NCBI GenBank assembly: GCA_963664465.2
Contig: CAXXSU010000006.1
Span: forward strand, 248,001-312,000
DNA: 64,000 nt
Direction of reading: 5' to 3'
Source: CAVOAK01 sp963664465
GTDB lineage: Bacteria > Pseudomonadota > Alphaproteobacteria > UBA8366 > CAVOAK01
Shown here: positions 8,779 to 19,500 of the stretch, piece after piece
How the letters are laid out: every line of letters begins with the position of its first letter
How positions within the stretch are numbered: position 1 is the stretch's first letter
Translations under genes and position numbers: made by a program
Notes under the pieces: model-generated
Databases searched by the model: none
Told to the model about the DNA's origin: nothing
What the model saw: only the letters and a program-made list of their open reading frames with translations

Positions 8779-10407
8779 TTACATATTGAGAAAGTTTGGA
8801 CCGCCGCCGCCTTCAGGAACAACCCAACGGATGTTTTGTAACGGATCTTTGATATCACATGACTTACAGTGGAGACAGTTCTGAGCGTTGATCTGCAGCC
8901 TCGGCGCGTCGTCCACCGTAACAATTTCGTACACATTCGCCGGGCAGTAGCGCTGCTCGGGTGCATCGTAGAGGGCAAGGTTCACCTCCACCGGCAGCCG
9001 CTCATCTTGCAGCTTTAGGTGCGGCGGTTGATCCTCTTCATGGTTGGTTCCCGAAAAAGCAAGATTGGTAAGTTTGTCGAAGCTTATGACGCCATCGGGC
9101 TTCGGATAGTCGATCGGTTGGCATTCTCCGGCCGGCTTCAAAGTAACGTGATCCGCATGATTCTTGAATGTCCAAGGTGCCCGTCCGCGCAGGAGATATG
9201 TATCGATCGCGGCGTGAACCAAACCGGCCGCCAAGCCCCAGCGAAAGGCCGGACGAATATTGCGTTGGCGGCGCAGTTCCGGCCACAGCCAGGAACGCTG
9301 CAGGCGCTCTGAATAACCGAGCGGCTCCCTGCCGGCTGCTTCTCCAGACAGCATCTCGAACACCGCATCGGCGCACTCGATACCCGACTTCATTGCCGTG
9401 TGCGTGCCCTTGATCTTCGGCACATTCATGAAGCCCGCCGCCGCGCCGATCAAGGCACCGCCGGGGAAAGTCAGTTTCGGAATGGACTGGAAACCACCTT
9501 CGTTGAGCGCCCGGGCACCATAGCAAATACGCCGACCGCCCTCGAATGTGCTCTCGATCGCCGGATGATGCTTGAAGCGTTGAAACTCATCATATGGACT
9601 GAGATAGGGGTTCGAGTAATCGAGCCCAACCACAAAGCCAACTGCGACCTGGTTGCCGTCGAGATGATAGAGGAACGATCCGCCGTAGGTCCTATTGTCG
9701 AGCGGCCACCCTACAGTATGAATAACGAGGCCCGGCCGATGCTGTTCGGGCGCGACCTCCCAAAGCTCTTTCAGCCCAATACCGTAAGTCTGCGGATCAC
9801 AGTGATCGCGAAGTGCAAACCGGTCGGCGAGACGTTCCGCAAGCGACCCACGACACCCTTCGGCGAATAGAGTTTGGCGTCCTCGGAGTTCGACGCCTGG
9901 TTGATGATTTGGACCAGGCTCGCCAGTGCGTGTGACGCCCATGTCGCCCGTAGCCACGCCCGCGACACACCCGTCATCGTCATAGAGCAGCTCTGCGGCT
10001 GCAAACCCCGGGTAAATCTCGACGCCAAGCGCTTCAGCCTGTCGCGCCATCCATCGGCAAACCGAGCCAAGGCTGACGATGTAATTTCCCTGGTTTCGCA
10101 TTTGCGGCGGTGTCGGCAACTGCAACGCGCGCCCTGCGGTCAGATATAGGAGGCGCTCTTCGCGCACCGGAGTCCGCAGTGGTGTGTCCAGTTCGCGCCA
10201 GTCGGGGAACAATTCCGCCAAGGCACGCGGCTCGATCACGGCACCGGACAGTATATGCGCGCCGACTTCGGAGCCCTTCTCAAGGACGCAGACGCTTAGG
10301 TCGACACCACCGTTTGCAGATAATTGTTTAAGTCGGATCGCCGCCGCCAATCCCGCCGGCCCGGCTCCAACAATCACCACGTCGTAGTCCATCGTCTCGC
10401 GGTTCAT
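8779..10407 (-). CDS. Electron transfer flavoprotein-ubiquinone oxidoreductase (ETF-QO)
   Basis: A 542-aa membrane-associated flavo-iron-sulfur enzyme passing electrons from ETF (fatty-acid and amino-acid oxidation) to ubiquinone. The N-terminal FAD dinucleotide fold is VVIVGAGPAGLAAAIRL at about residues 9-25. A second conserved region contains GAVIEPRAL. The C-terminal [4Fe-4S] domain has RYCPANVYE and NCLHCKSCDIKDP, the standard Cys arrangement, and the protein ends in the typical GGGPNFLNM. Full length and all hallmark motifs are present. It is divergently placed against the UDG gene, with a shared 135-bp intergenic region that must carry both promoters. Confidence 0.95.
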   Translation of the reverse strand: MNRETMDYDVVIVGAGPAGLAAAIRLKQLSANGGVDLSVCVLEKGSEVGAHILSGAVIEPRALAELFPDWRELDTPLRTPVREERLLYLTAGRALQLPTPPQMRNQGNYIVSLGSVCRWMARQAEALGVEIYPGFAAAELLYDDDGCVAGVATGDMGVTRTGEPGPNHQPGVELRGRQTLFAEGCRGSLAERLADRFALRDHCDPQTYGIGLKELWEVAPEQHRPGLVIHTVGWPLDNRTYGGSFLYHLDGNQVAVGFVVGLDYSNPYLSPYDEFQRFKHHPAIESTFEGGRRICYGARALNEGGFQSIPKLTFPGGALIGAAAGFMNVPKIKGTHTAMKSGIECADAVFEMLSGEAAGREPLGYSERLQRSWLWPELRRQRNIRPAFRWGLAAGLVHAAIDTYLLRGRAPWTFKNHADHVTLKPAGECQPIDYPKPDGVISFDKLTNLAFSGTNHEEDQPPHLKLQDERLPVEVNLALYDAPEQRYCPANVYEIVTVDDAPRLQINAQNCLHCKSCDIKDPLQNIRWVVPEGGGGPNFLNM

Positions 10408-10542
10408 CGCGCGCTCCGGCTCCGGTTGTTAGCCTGGCTGCCCGTGTCTATAACAATATTACCGAGTCCGTCAGAACGCTAGGATGGCTCAAATAATGTG
10501 GCCGAAGACCAGGCAACGACAACACCCATGTGATGTTCAGGC

Positions 10543-11352
10543 ATGAGCGATCGTCTGCATGCCTTAAAACTGCAGCTGGGATTCGGCGTCGACGAGGCGG
10601 TTGGCGATACGCCGGTTGACCGATATGCGTTGAGCACACTTGACGCCGCTGCGCGGCAGACTCACAACGCCGAGCAGCAAGCGAAGGACAGCCGGACTCG
10701 GCCGAAGCCGAACCAACCATCCCGCATGCCCAGTGGATCAAGTCAGGATGCTCTCGAAAGTGCGAGCGCCGCTAATTCGGCGCAAACTTTGGAGGACCTC
10801 CGTGCGACGGTGGCCGCGTTCGAGGCATGCGCACTGAAGCGTACCGCGACGAACCTGGTATTCGCCGATGGCAACCCTGATGCCAAGGTCATGATCATCG
10901 GCGAAGCACCAGGCGCCGATGAAGATCGACTCGGTCTTCCCTTTGTCGGCGTCAGCGGAAAGCTTCTCGACCGTATGCTGGCCTTCATCGGCATCAACCG
11001 AAGTTCGGTATACATAACCAACGTCCTGCCGTGGCGGCCGCCAGGCAACCGGAAGCCGACGCAGGCCGAAGTCGCCGTCTGTCTACCCTTCATAAAGCGT
11101 CATGTGGAACTCGCTGCCCCCAAGATCTTGGTCCTTGCCGGTGGTGCCGCCGCGTCTACACTGCTTGATACGAACCAGGGCATTTCGCGTATTCGCGGAC
11201 GCTGGCATGACTATTCAAGCCCGGGGCTTGCCGACCCTATCGCAGCGCTTCCGACATTCCACCCAGCCTACCTCCTGAGAACACCTGCGCAAAAGCGGTT
11301 TGCCTGGCGCGACTTGCTCGCCCTCAAGCTTAAGCTGCAGGAAATCGGATAG
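10543..11352 (+). CDS. Uracil-DNA glycosylase, family 4 type
   Basis: A 269-aa protein with a variable N-terminal 80 residues and a C-terminal family-4 UDG domain. Visible are the 4Fe-4S-type Cys in AFEACALKRTATN, the water-activating motif GEAPGADEDRLG with downstream PFVGVSGKLLDRML, NVLPWRPPGNRKP, and the C-terminal FHPAYLLRTP loop. The enzyme removes uracil produced by cytosine deamination. It is followed after about 120 bp by the lytic transglycosylase gene on the same strand, a gene order often seen in this group. I chose the ATG at 10543; the low conservation of the N-terminus leaves internal starts possible. Confidence 0.9.
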   Translation: MSDRLHALKLQLGFGVDEAVGDTPVDRYALSTLDAAARQTHNAEQQAKDSRTRPKPNQPSRMPSGSSQDALESASAANSAQTLEDLRATVAAFEACALKRTATNLVFADGNPDAKVMIIGEAPGADEDRLGLPFVGVSGKLLDRMLAFIGINRSSVYITNVLPWRPPGNRKPTQAEVAVCLPFIKRHVELAAPKILVLAGGAAASTLLDTNQGISRIRGRWHDYSSPGLADPIAALPTFHPAYLLRTPAQKRFAWRDLLALKLKLQEIG

Positions 11353-11474
11353 GGACAGAGCTCCCGCACAACGCGATTCGGCGGGTCGCGAGGCGGCTGC
11401 GACTTGCTAATCGGCACAAATTCCAGTACCTAGAAAGTGGGTCGGGATACGATGGGCAAGGGTCAATCAAAAGC

Positions 11475-13313
11475 ATGACAAGACGGTTAGCTCAGCTCGC
11501 CGGCGGCATGTGCGCCGCGGCGCTCGCGATCGGCTTCGGTTCTGCGCACGCGCAGAACTTACCGAGTGAGACGGAGGTGGAAACCGCGGCCCTTACGCAT
11601 AGCGACGGCGCAGCGGGCGCGGTTGTTCCGACACCGCTCGAGGCGGCCGACGCCGAACGCTATCGGCAGATCTTTGAGCTGCAGCAGGCTGGCAAATGGC
11701 GGCAGGCCGATATCTTGATAAAGGCGGTGACGGACCGGCTTTTGATTGGCCACGTCCAGTTCCAGCGCTATATGCATCCGACCGCATACCGCTCGAAATA
11801 TGTCGAGCTGCGAGACTGGCTTTCGGAATACGCAGATCATCCCGGCGCACGCAGGGTTTACAGGTTGGCGCTCCGCCGCAAACCGGGCTCCTGGAAGGCT
11901 CCAAGGCGGCCCATCGGGGTCGTCGGCTTGGGGAAAGTCGGCAGCACAACTGCGGTGACTGTGGACAGCGGGAAGGCGGCAAAGAGCACGAACCGTAGAA
12001 AGAGTCGCCACGTCTATCGCACACAACGCGAGATAAAATCGTTGGTGGCGCGCGGTCGCCCAACGCAAGCAAGAAAACTCATCACCAGCAAGACGAATCT
12101 TCGTCGCTTTGACCCGGTCAGTTTCGATGAAAGCATGGGCGATATCGCCCGCGGTTACTTTCATGCCGGTAAGGATCTGGAGGCATTGAAAGTCGCGCTG
12201 CCGGCGACTGAACGTTCAGGCGCGATGGCGCTAATGGCGCATTGGTGGGGCGGGCTCTCTGCCTGGCGACTAGGCGAGTTTACGACAGCCGCACGGCTCT
12301 TCGAGGGCATGACGGGCGAGGGGGTAAAAGTTGAATGGACGGCCTCGGCGGCCGCTTATTGGGCGGCGCGCGCCTACTTGGTCAGCGAGCAACCGCAGCA
12401 CTACACCCGGATGATGGAAATAGCGGCCGGCAATCCACAGACATTCTATGGACTACTCGCCGTTCGCGCGCTTGGACGCGAACCGTTGCTAGACTGGAAC
12501 TTACCAACCCCCGATGCAGTCGATTCTCAGTTGTTTGCTCGAATTCCCGCCGCGAACCGTGCGCTCGGATTGATCCAGGCAGGTCAGTTTGCCCGCGCGG
12601 AATCCGAACTCCGGCGGCTGACGGGGAACCTCTCGCCAGAATTGGCGCATTCTCTCCTGGCTCTGGCCGATAAGGCAAAGCTGCCGGCTCTCGCCTTCAA
12701 CCTCGGTGATACTCTGCTGCGCTACAGCGGCGTGCGTCATCAAGGGGCCCTATTCCCGGTGCCATCGTGGCAGCCGGAACAGGGATTTACGGTCGACCGT
12801 GCCCTCGTGTACGCATTGATGCGTCAAGAATCGCAATTCAAGACGAATGCGAAGAGTCCGGCAGGCGCGCGCGGCCTCATGCAGCTCATGCCGGCAACTG
12901 CGGGATTTATGGCCGGCAAAAGGATTAGAGGCGCAGCGCGAGACAAGTTGTTCGAGCCGCAATACAATATTGAACTTGGCCAGCGCTACGTCCGCCACCT
13001 GATCGCAACGCCAAACATCGGGTCCAACTTGTTCCTCATCACAGCGGCCTACAATGGTGGACCGGGTAATCTCAACAAATGGCAGAAGCGAATGGATTAC
13101 CAGGAGGATCCTTTGCTCTTCATCGAGAGCTTGCCGGCGCGCGAGACACGCACCTTCGTCGAACGCGTCCTCACAAACATTTGGATTTACCGATACCGCT
13201 TGGGCCAACAGACACCGTCGCTGGTATCAATACTCGAAGGCGATTGGCCGCAGTATATTGCACTCGACTCGTTGGATGCCGGCACCGCAAAGGTGGCAAC
13301 GAGTGGCGATTGA
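11475..13313 (+). CDS. Soluble lytic murein transglycosylase (Slt70-like)
   Basis: A 612-aa periplasmic enzyme. An N-terminal signal peptide (cleavage near GSAHA-QN at about residue 27) is followed by a long helical superhelix with TPR-like repeats to about residue 430 and then an SLT domain. The SLT domain shows the catalytic Glu in LMRQESQFKTNA, the segment GARGLMQLMPATA, and the AAYNGGPGNL motif. It cleaves peptidoglycan glycan strands with 1,6-anhydro product formation. A Lys/Arg-rich insertion around residues 150-180 (KSTNRRKSRH) is unusual. Its last 11 bp overlap the GTG start of moaB. Confidence 0.92.
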   Translation: MTRRLAQLAGGMCAAALAIGFGSAHAQNLPSETEVETAALTHSDGAAGAVVPTPLEAADAERYRQIFELQQAGKWRQADILIKAVTDRLLIGHVQFQRYMHPTAYRSKYVELRDWLSEYADHPGARRVYRLALRRKPGSWKAPRRPIGVVGLGKVGSTTAVTVDSGKAAKSTNRRKSRHVYRTQREIKSLVARGRPTQARKLITSKTNLRRFDPVSFDESMGDIARGYFHAGKDLEALKVALPATERSGAMALMAHWWGGLSAWRLGEFTTAARLFEGMTGEGVKVEWTASAAAYWAARAYLVSEQPQHYTRMMEIAAGNPQTFYGLLAVRALGREPLLDWNLPTPDAVDSQLFARIPAANRALGLIQAGQFARAESELRRLTGNLSPELAHSLLALADKAKLPALAFNLGDTLLRYSGVRHQGALFPVPSWQPEQGFTVDRALVYALMRQESQFKTNAKSPAGARGLMQLMPATAGFMAGKRIRGAARDKLFEPQYNIELGQRYVRHLIATPNIGSNLFLITAAYNGGPGNLNKWQKRMDYQEDPLLFIESLPARETRTFVERVLTNIWIYRYRLGQQTPSLVSILEGDWPQYIALDSLDAGTAKVATSGD

Positions 13314-13830
13314 CGAAGACCGCCCGTTTCTCCCCGTCAATATTGCGGTGCTCACCGTTTCGGACACGCGCGGACCCGACCAGGACAAATCCGGCGATAC
13401 ACTTGTCGAGCGGCTGACTGCCGATGGTCACAAGCTGGCCGATCGCGCCCTGCTAAAGGACGATCTGGACGTCATCGTCACAAAGCTTGAAACCTGGATC
13501 GCGGCACCGGAGATCGATGTCGTCATCACCACAGGTGGGACCGGCGTTACCGGTCGCGACGTCACGCCAGAGGCCATCGAGCAAGTCTCTGAAAAAAGGA
13601 TCGAGGGGTTTGGCGAGTTATTCCGTTGGATCAGTTTTGAGAAAATCGGCACGTCGACGATCCAAAGCAGAGCGAGCGCCGGCGTAGCCAACGGCACCTA
13701 CCTCTTCGCCCTGCCAGGATCTACGGGGGCCTGTAGGGATGGCTGGGACGAAATCCTGCATCACCAACTCGATAACCGGTACAGACCCTGCAACTTCGTA
13801 GAACTCATGCCGCGCTTGAAAGAAAGCTGA
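13303..13830 (+). CDS. moaB: Molybdenum cofactor biosynthesis protein B
   Basis: A 175-aa MoaB/MogA-fold protein that adenylylates molybdopterin in Moco synthesis. The signature TTGGTGVTGRDVTPEA and a downstream NGTYLFALPGSTGACRDGW match the family. No ATG fits; a GTG at 13303, inside the transglycosylase gene and preceded by AAAGG, gives the expected length and the conserved start DRPFLPVNIAVLT. The overlap with the upstream gene suggests coupled translation. Confidence 0.88.
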   Translation: MAIDEDRPFLPVNIAVLTVSDTRGPDQDKSGDTLVERLTADGHKLADRALLKDDLDVIVTKLETWIAAPEIDVVITTGGTGVTGRDVTPEAIEQVSEKRIEGFGELFRWISFEKIGTSTIQSRASAGVANGTYLFALPGSTGACRDGWDEILHHQLDNRYRPCNFVELMPRLKES

Positions 13831-13840
13831 AGACCAGACC

Positions 13841-14416
13841 TCAGCTCAACGCACGTATGGGCAACCGCGCGCCGCATTCCCGCCAACGCTCCAGCAACGC
13901 CGCGTCATCGATATCGGTCAGCGTGTCAATCAACGCATGGCTACTTCCCGATTCGAGATTTGCAAGAGTGTCAGCAAGTGTATGCTTGCTCGACCAACGG
14001 ACTCCGTTGAAGAGATGTGGCAGCGGCCGGCGACGCCGAAGCCCCACGAGCCAGTAGCCGCCCCGTCCTCGGCCGATCCGAACACCGCGTCGTGCCGTTC
14101 CAGTGCAGCACAGGCACGCATCACATGACTGACGTCCAGGTCCGGAATATCGACGCCGACGATGACGGCGGGGCCGGCGGGCAGCACGCGCATCGCGGAG
14201 TCCATGCGGTGCCCCAAAATCGCCCCTCAACTGCAGTCGACGCGGAATTGTAGGTAGCCATCGGGCCGGCTCTGGCGTGACCCATAACCAACTTTGCCAC
14301 TTGGGAGTCTTGGCAAGCCTGCCGATGGTGCGCATCGCCATCAACCGATACAACCGCAACGCCTCCACGGCCCCCGCTTCTTTCGCGCGTCGACTCTTCA
14401 CACGGCCTAAGCGCAT
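13841..14416 (-). pseudogene. TIGR04282/DUF2064-type glycosyltransferase, frameshifted and 5'-truncated
   Basis: Three segments in two frames add up to a DUF2064 (MobA-like) protein: RLGRVKSRRAKEAGAVEAL at the start, a middle part MDSAMRVLPAGPAVIVGVDI through AVFGSAEDG, and a C-terminal GGYWLVGLRRR part. The frame changes at the AAAA run (14216-14219) and at the CCCC run (14061-14064), both on the plus strand. The expected first dozen residues are missing, because the gene abuts the IS relic that begins at about 14418. It is either a decayed gene or a sequence with homopolymer errors. In related genomes it lies between moaB and the kinase gene, matching the order here. Confidence 0.72.
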
Positions 14417-14417
14417 G

Positions 14418-15225
14418 GTCGACCGCGCGAATTTGACAGAAGGATCGTCAGGGGGACTTGATGGTGAGCTGGTCGGAGATGCCGCGCTCGCCTGGTCATG
14501 TATTTTACGACCGCCTGCAGTTGGTACTGATCGAGGGCGGCTTCGACGGCTTCGCCGAGGCGGTCTGCCAGATTACGCGGCCAGGATGGGGGCGCCTTCG
14601 GTGCCACCCGGGCGCTACTTCCGTATGCACCTGGTGGGCTACTTCGAGGGTATCGACTCTGAGCGTGGGCTGGAGTGGCGCTGCTCGGATTCCCTGTCGC
14701 TACAGTTCCTGCTGTTGGAGATGCGGGAGCCGGCGCTGCGCGCTGCCCCGCCAAGCTTGGCCTATCTTGAGGCGTCGAAAAGTAGACCGATGCTGGACTC
14801 ATTGGACTTGTCGAACCGATACCCCGACCAAGATCGCCAAGATGAAGGACGGCACCACGCACCTGGCCTACAAGCCCGAGCACGCGGTGGATCTGGACAC
14901 CGGCGCGGTGGTGGCGGCGGAGCTGCACCCGGCCGACGAGGGCGATACGACAACGCTTCCCAAGACCCTGGCGGCGGCCGAGGCAAACCTCGAGGCGGTG
15001 GATGTGGCGCCGACGGCCAAATGGGACAACAAGTCTTGAGCGCTCGCGATATCGAATCTGGCACGAAGCGCTTTGCGCCGCAAGCTCAACCGCTCCTTTG
15101 CTCAACTCCCTGCCATACCAAATCGTTGCTCGGCGATGCGCCAACTCATCGGCGCCGGCACCCCGAAGGAGATTTGAGTTTCCTCATGCCTGAGAAGGCG
15201 TCTTGCCTTTTTCAACGGGCTGCTA
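14418..15225 (+). mobile_element. IS1182/IS5-like element, degenerate relic
   Basis: A transposase can be pieced together from several frames: MVSWSEMPRSPGHVFYDRL, then PPGRYFRMHLVGYFEGID and SERGLEWRCSDSLSL, then KIAKMKDGTTHLAYKPEHAV with DLDTGAVVAAELHPADEGDT. Large parts are missing and the frame shifts repeatedly, so nothing functional is encoded. The right end (about 15205-15225, TTTTTCAACGGGCTGCTA) resembles the terminus of such elements. Within 14749-14830 and 15019-15200 the element is interleaved with bases that also occur at 15230-15540, see the neighbouring repeat entry. Confidence 0.7.
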
Positions 15226-15540
15226 AGCGTGGCGACCGCGCGAATTTGACAAGGTGACGTCTCAAGAAACCACCCTTTGACCGATCCCGCGCATCTGCAG
15301 AGCGCGCTGCGCGCGCGCCAAGCTTGGCCGGCGAAAAGTAGACGGGGACTCATTGGACTTGTCGATACCGACCTCGCGGCTCTATTTAGCATGGCGATGA
15401 CGACAAATGGGACAACAAGTCTTGAGCGGCGATATCGATCTCGAAGCGCTTTGCGCCGCGCTCAACCGTGCTCAACTCCCTGCCATACCAAATCGGGTCG
15501 ATCGGGCAGATTTGAGTTTTCTGCCTGAGAAGGGTCTTGC
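15226..15540. repeat. Clean copy of a segment that recurs, gapped, inside the IS relic
   Basis: Three stretches here reappear upstream with scattered extra bases: GACCGCGCGAATTTGACA (15232; also 14421), GCCAAGCTTGGCC with CGAAAAGTAGAC and ACTCATTGGACTTGTCG (15318-15363; also 14752-14818), and AAATGGGACAACAAGTCTTG through CTCAACTCCCTGCCATACC (15405-15490; also 15020-15123). The upstream version has additional bases spread throughout instead of one block insertion. The downstream version encodes the start of the APH-type kinase. Confidence 0.7.
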
Positions 15541-16516
15541 CCACGACCACGTACGTATTGAGGGAATCGGCTGCCTGTTGCGCGTGCCACGGCAAAGCCA
15601 GTTCGCGCTGGCGGCCGCCGAAAACCTTGCGTACCAAGCGGCATGCTTCGAGCGTGCATCGCAAGGAATGCATGCGCCGCGATTACATGGCGTGTTGCCG
15701 CCTTCACGCAAGGTCCCCATGGGCGCACTTGTTGTCGATGAGATCGTCGGCCGAGTCGTTAAATTGCCAAACGATCTGCCGGCCCTTGCAGATTGCCTTG
15801 CATCGATTCACGGCCTGCAGGTACCGCCAGCCGACCGGCGAACGCCACTTGCCGATCACCGCGATCCGATCGCCGGCACCCTTGTTTTTATAGAAGATCA
15901 GGCGCGATACCTGGAAGACGCGACCGACGATGCGGACGCGATCGCCCTGATCAAAGAAGAGCTTCGTTGGGCACGATATTTCGCGCATGAACACGCCGAC
16001 CAAGTTCAGCCTACGACCCTGGTCGCAAGCGACACCCATCCAGGCAACTATGTCATCGACCAAACAGGCCGAGCCTTCATCGTCGACCTGGAAAAGGCGC
16101 TCTACGGCTCTCCGGCGATCGACCTCGCGCACTGCTCACTCTACACCTCTACCACCTGGGACATCGCAGCCGGCCATGTCATCGCTCAAGACGACGTGCT
16201 CGCCTTCTACCGCCATTATCTCGATCGAATCGAAGCCGATTTAGCGCAAGCGATTAGGCCGTGGCTGATGCCATTGCGGCGACTTACCTGGCTGCGCTCA
16301 ACGACATGGTCGGCGAAGTGGCGTGTGGAATCTCGTAAAGATGCGGTTGCGGAAAAGGAGGCCGCGGATAGTACCGAAGATTGGTCTGCCGACAACCGCG
16401 ACGCCCGCTTGATAGCCCACGTTGAGGAACGTACGAGAGACTTCCTCAGCGCTCCGACAGTGGATCGCATATGTGCCGAATGGCGCGACGGAAACTCACT
16501 CGACCTATCCCTATAG
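15407..16516 (+). CDS. Aminoglycoside phosphotransferase (APH) family kinase
   Basis: A 369-aa protein of the APH/choline-kinase fold. The catalytic loop reads SDTHPGNYV, keeping the Asp and Asn of the Brenner motif although the usual preceding His-Gly is Ala-Ser, and the metal-binding segment is AFIVDLEKALYG. The substrate is unknown; such enzymes next to DUF2064 glycosyltransferases in alphaproteobacteria are uncharacterised. The first residues (MGQQVLSGDIDLEAL) lie in the repeated, scrambled region, so the start is uncertain. The stop lies inside the first unit of a 29-bp tandem repeat, convergent with the CHAT gene. Confidence 0.75.
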   Translation: MGQQVLSGDIDLEALCAALNRAQLPAIPNRVDRADLSFLPEKGLAHDHVRIEGIGCLLRVPRQSQFALAAAENLAYQAACFERASQGMHAPRLHGVLPPSRKVPMGALVVDEIVGRVVKLPNDLPALADCLASIHGLQVPPADRRTPLADHRDPIAGTLVFIEDQARYLEDATDDADAIALIKEELRWARYFAHEHADQVQPTTLVASDTHPGNYVIDQTGRAFIVDLEKALYGSPAIDLAHCSLYTSTTWDIAAGHVIAQDDVLAFYRHYLDRIEADLAQAIRPWLMPLRRLTWLRSTTWSAKWRVESRKDAVAEKEAADSTEDWSADNRDARLIAHVEERTRDFLSAPTVDRICAEWRDGNSLDLSL

Positions 16517-16555
16517 GACGCGCACTACTCGACTTATCCTTATAGAACGCACACT
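16498..16555. repeat. Two 29-bp tandem repeat units between convergent genes
   Basis: Units 16498-16526 and 16527-16555 share 25 of 29 bases; the four differences (two C/T and two G/A) are all transitions. Both begin ACTCGAC and end CACT. The kinase stop codon is in unit 1 and the CHAT gene stop abuts unit 2. Confidence 0.85.
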
Positions 16556-19500
16556 AGATGCCACCGTCACCGATAAGTGCGAGCGGCGCCCAAAAGATCG
16601 GATGGGCGTAGCTGAATAGCGGCGCGCCGGATTCTGGATTGGCGAATACCTCGTCGATCAGCTGGAGAGCCGACTGCTGCAGTGCTGCAGCGCGGCCCAG
16701 GTTCGCATCCATCGATTGTCGGCGGAACAACTCCGTCGTCAGCTTTCTCGCGCTCGTCGTTTCGACCGGCCAGTGACTAACCAGCAACGCTCGCGTCCCG
16801 GCATAAAAGAATGCCCGGCCCAGGCCCGAGACGGCTTCCGCCCCGGCTCCAGCGGCCGAACCGGTGTTGCAGGCAGAGAGCACGACCCAATCGGCATCAA
16901 GTTCGAGGCTTAGGACTTCACTTAGCGTCAGCAGACCATCCGCCTCGCCACCCGTGACCTCCGGCGCAGACAACGCCAACGCGGGCTCGGCCAGGCCATT
17001 TACGTCTCCCGGCACGAGGCCGTGAGTCGCAAATACGATGACTCGGCGGTCCGAAAGGTTCATGGATTTAACCAGTTCCTCGCTGGCCCTCTTGCCAAGA
17101 AACACGTCGCTTTTGATGTCGGCATTCATGGCCTTCGCAAGGCTCATGATTTCAGCCGCTGTGTCAGGCAGGCGCGGTAGGGCCGAGAGTAGCGCGGTAT
17201 CCGCAGCGTCGCTGTCAGGACGACCACGAAGTCCAATCGGCGCCGCGCGAGATCGGTAGGCAACGAGCTCGATCGAGGTATTCTGGGCTTCCGTCGCCTG
17301 TCCCTTGCTGAACCAGGGGTCGCCAAATCCGGCAAAGGCGCGCCGGTCAGGGGACGGTGCGGGTGTGCTTCGCAGCGTCCCGAGCGATGCAACCGTCGGC
17401 AAATGCGTGATCGCATGCGTCCGCAGAAGCCACGGTACAGCTTTGTAGCGTTCGAACGGCACAGCGCTGGATGCACCTATCTCGTGCCGTCCGGTAGGAA
17501 GCAACGCGAATGGGATCTGACCGAGCGGACCATGCGGCACCACGATAAGACTCGAACTGGACTGCCATGCCGCTTCCAACGGTTTGAGGAACAATTCGTA
17601 AATGCGGCGTGCGGCAACGAGGTCGAACGCGGGAACTTCCTCTATCGTCGTCGCACCCGGCTCAAGCGACCGTCTCAGTTCCTTTATTAGCGTTGAAAGC
17701 CCTGCTTGATCTATCTCGGCGGTCACAACCATCGAAGGACCGTCCTTCGATACCGCCCATGCGTAGCTGCGACGCGCGCCGACATAGGTCGCAACGAGCG
17801 CTTCACCGTCGCGCAATTGCTGCCGCACCTGGTCGATGGTCGCCGGCGGCGGCCCGATCAAATCCGCATAAGCCGGAAACTCCACGGCAAGTTTGGCGCC
17901 GAGCTGATCACGCTTGCTGCGAAGAGTTTCAATTTGGCCGCGGAGCCTTGCCGCAAGCTTGGGATCGGCTTGGTTCTCTGGGCGCGCCAAGACGGTCGTT
18001 AGCGCCCGCGCAGCAGAAACCATGCGCTTTTCGGCATCTTGCGCCTGCCGCGCCAACTCACCGAGTTTTCGATCACCGGCAGCGGATCGAGCAGCGGACT
18101 GTGCAAGCGCCCGCTGCACCGAACTATTGCGCGCAACGTCGGCAACGCGAAACGTTTCAGCGTTGATATCGACACCCGCCTCAGCTTCCAATGCTGTGCC
18201 GCGAATCGAGAGCAACAGCTCTATGTAGCCTTCCAATATGAGCGCCAGGCGATGGCTAGTGGCAGTGGCGGAACTGGTCTGCTCACCTCCCTTGGCGGCG
18301 CCCGCGACGAGGACCGGTAACGCTGTCCTAAATTGGGGGAGGGCCGACGTCTCATCGCCCGACAAAGCGTTCGCCAGCGCTAGAATCCCCTGCATCTCAG
18401 CGGCTGAATAGTCGACCTGCCCAACCAGACTTACCCTCTTGTCGAAGGCCGCCTGCAACAAATCCCCGGTGCGCTCTGGCTGACCGGAATAGATCAGCGC
18501 CAAGGCCCAACTCAGGTTACCGCCGGTGAAGGCGGCCCGGGCACGAGGATCGCCCGCTAAGGCATTTGCTGCAGCGTCAAACTCTTCTCGCGCCTCGGTC
18601 CAGCGACCTTGGATTACCAATGCTTCTCCGATACGCGCGCGGGCCGCCGCCCGCGCCAATGATCCCTCCGGCACACGCGCCTGATCGAAGATATCGAGCG
18701 AGGTTCGCGCCAGGACGGCAGCTTCCTCGATGCGTCCTTGTTCGAGCAAAATGGAGCCCAGATTCTCGATTACCGCCGCCGTGTGCCCGGAGTTTCGTCC
18801 ATGCGAGCGCAGCGCCGCGAGCAACGCGCTTCGGGCAGCGTTCTCCGCATCGATTAGCCGACCTTGGTGTCGCAAATTTTGCGACAGGCCCAAGGCGATA
18901 TTGTCGAACCACACCCGTGGACTCATGGCGTCGGCGCCGAGGATGGCCTTGCCGACGATTTTTGTCTCATCCCTGCTCAGACGGCCAAGCGCCTTGCGAT
19001 GAAGCCTTTCGGCTTTCTCGTAGTCACCGGTTGCATCTAGGACAGCAGCCTCGCCGGCCTCGAGACCGGCCTGCAGCAACCGCTGGACGGATGTCGGAAC
19101 AGGCCAGTTGGGAATGTCGCCGCGATAGCGCTGCGCCTGCTTGAGAGCGGCGGACGCTTTTTCGACATCGCCACCGCGCGCATGAAGCATGGCAAGGACG
19201 CTATTCGCCGCAACAAAGAATCCGCGTCCGTACTGATCATCGAACAGGTCAAGCGCGCGGTTGATTGCGGCAATGCCGGCGTTGTAGTTGCCGGTGAGTG
19301 CTTCCGCACGCCCGAGATCCCACAATAGAATGCCTTGATCGTTGCCACTCAGCCGACTGTGCTCAATGGCTGCGCGATAATCCGCAACTTCCTGCTCGAA
19401 ACGACCAAGAAAATGGGCCGCCCGGGCCCGCTCGCGGAAGAATCTGGCAAGCGCGCCGGACTTTGCGCCTTCTGGTGGCAACTGTTCTGCGATACCGATC

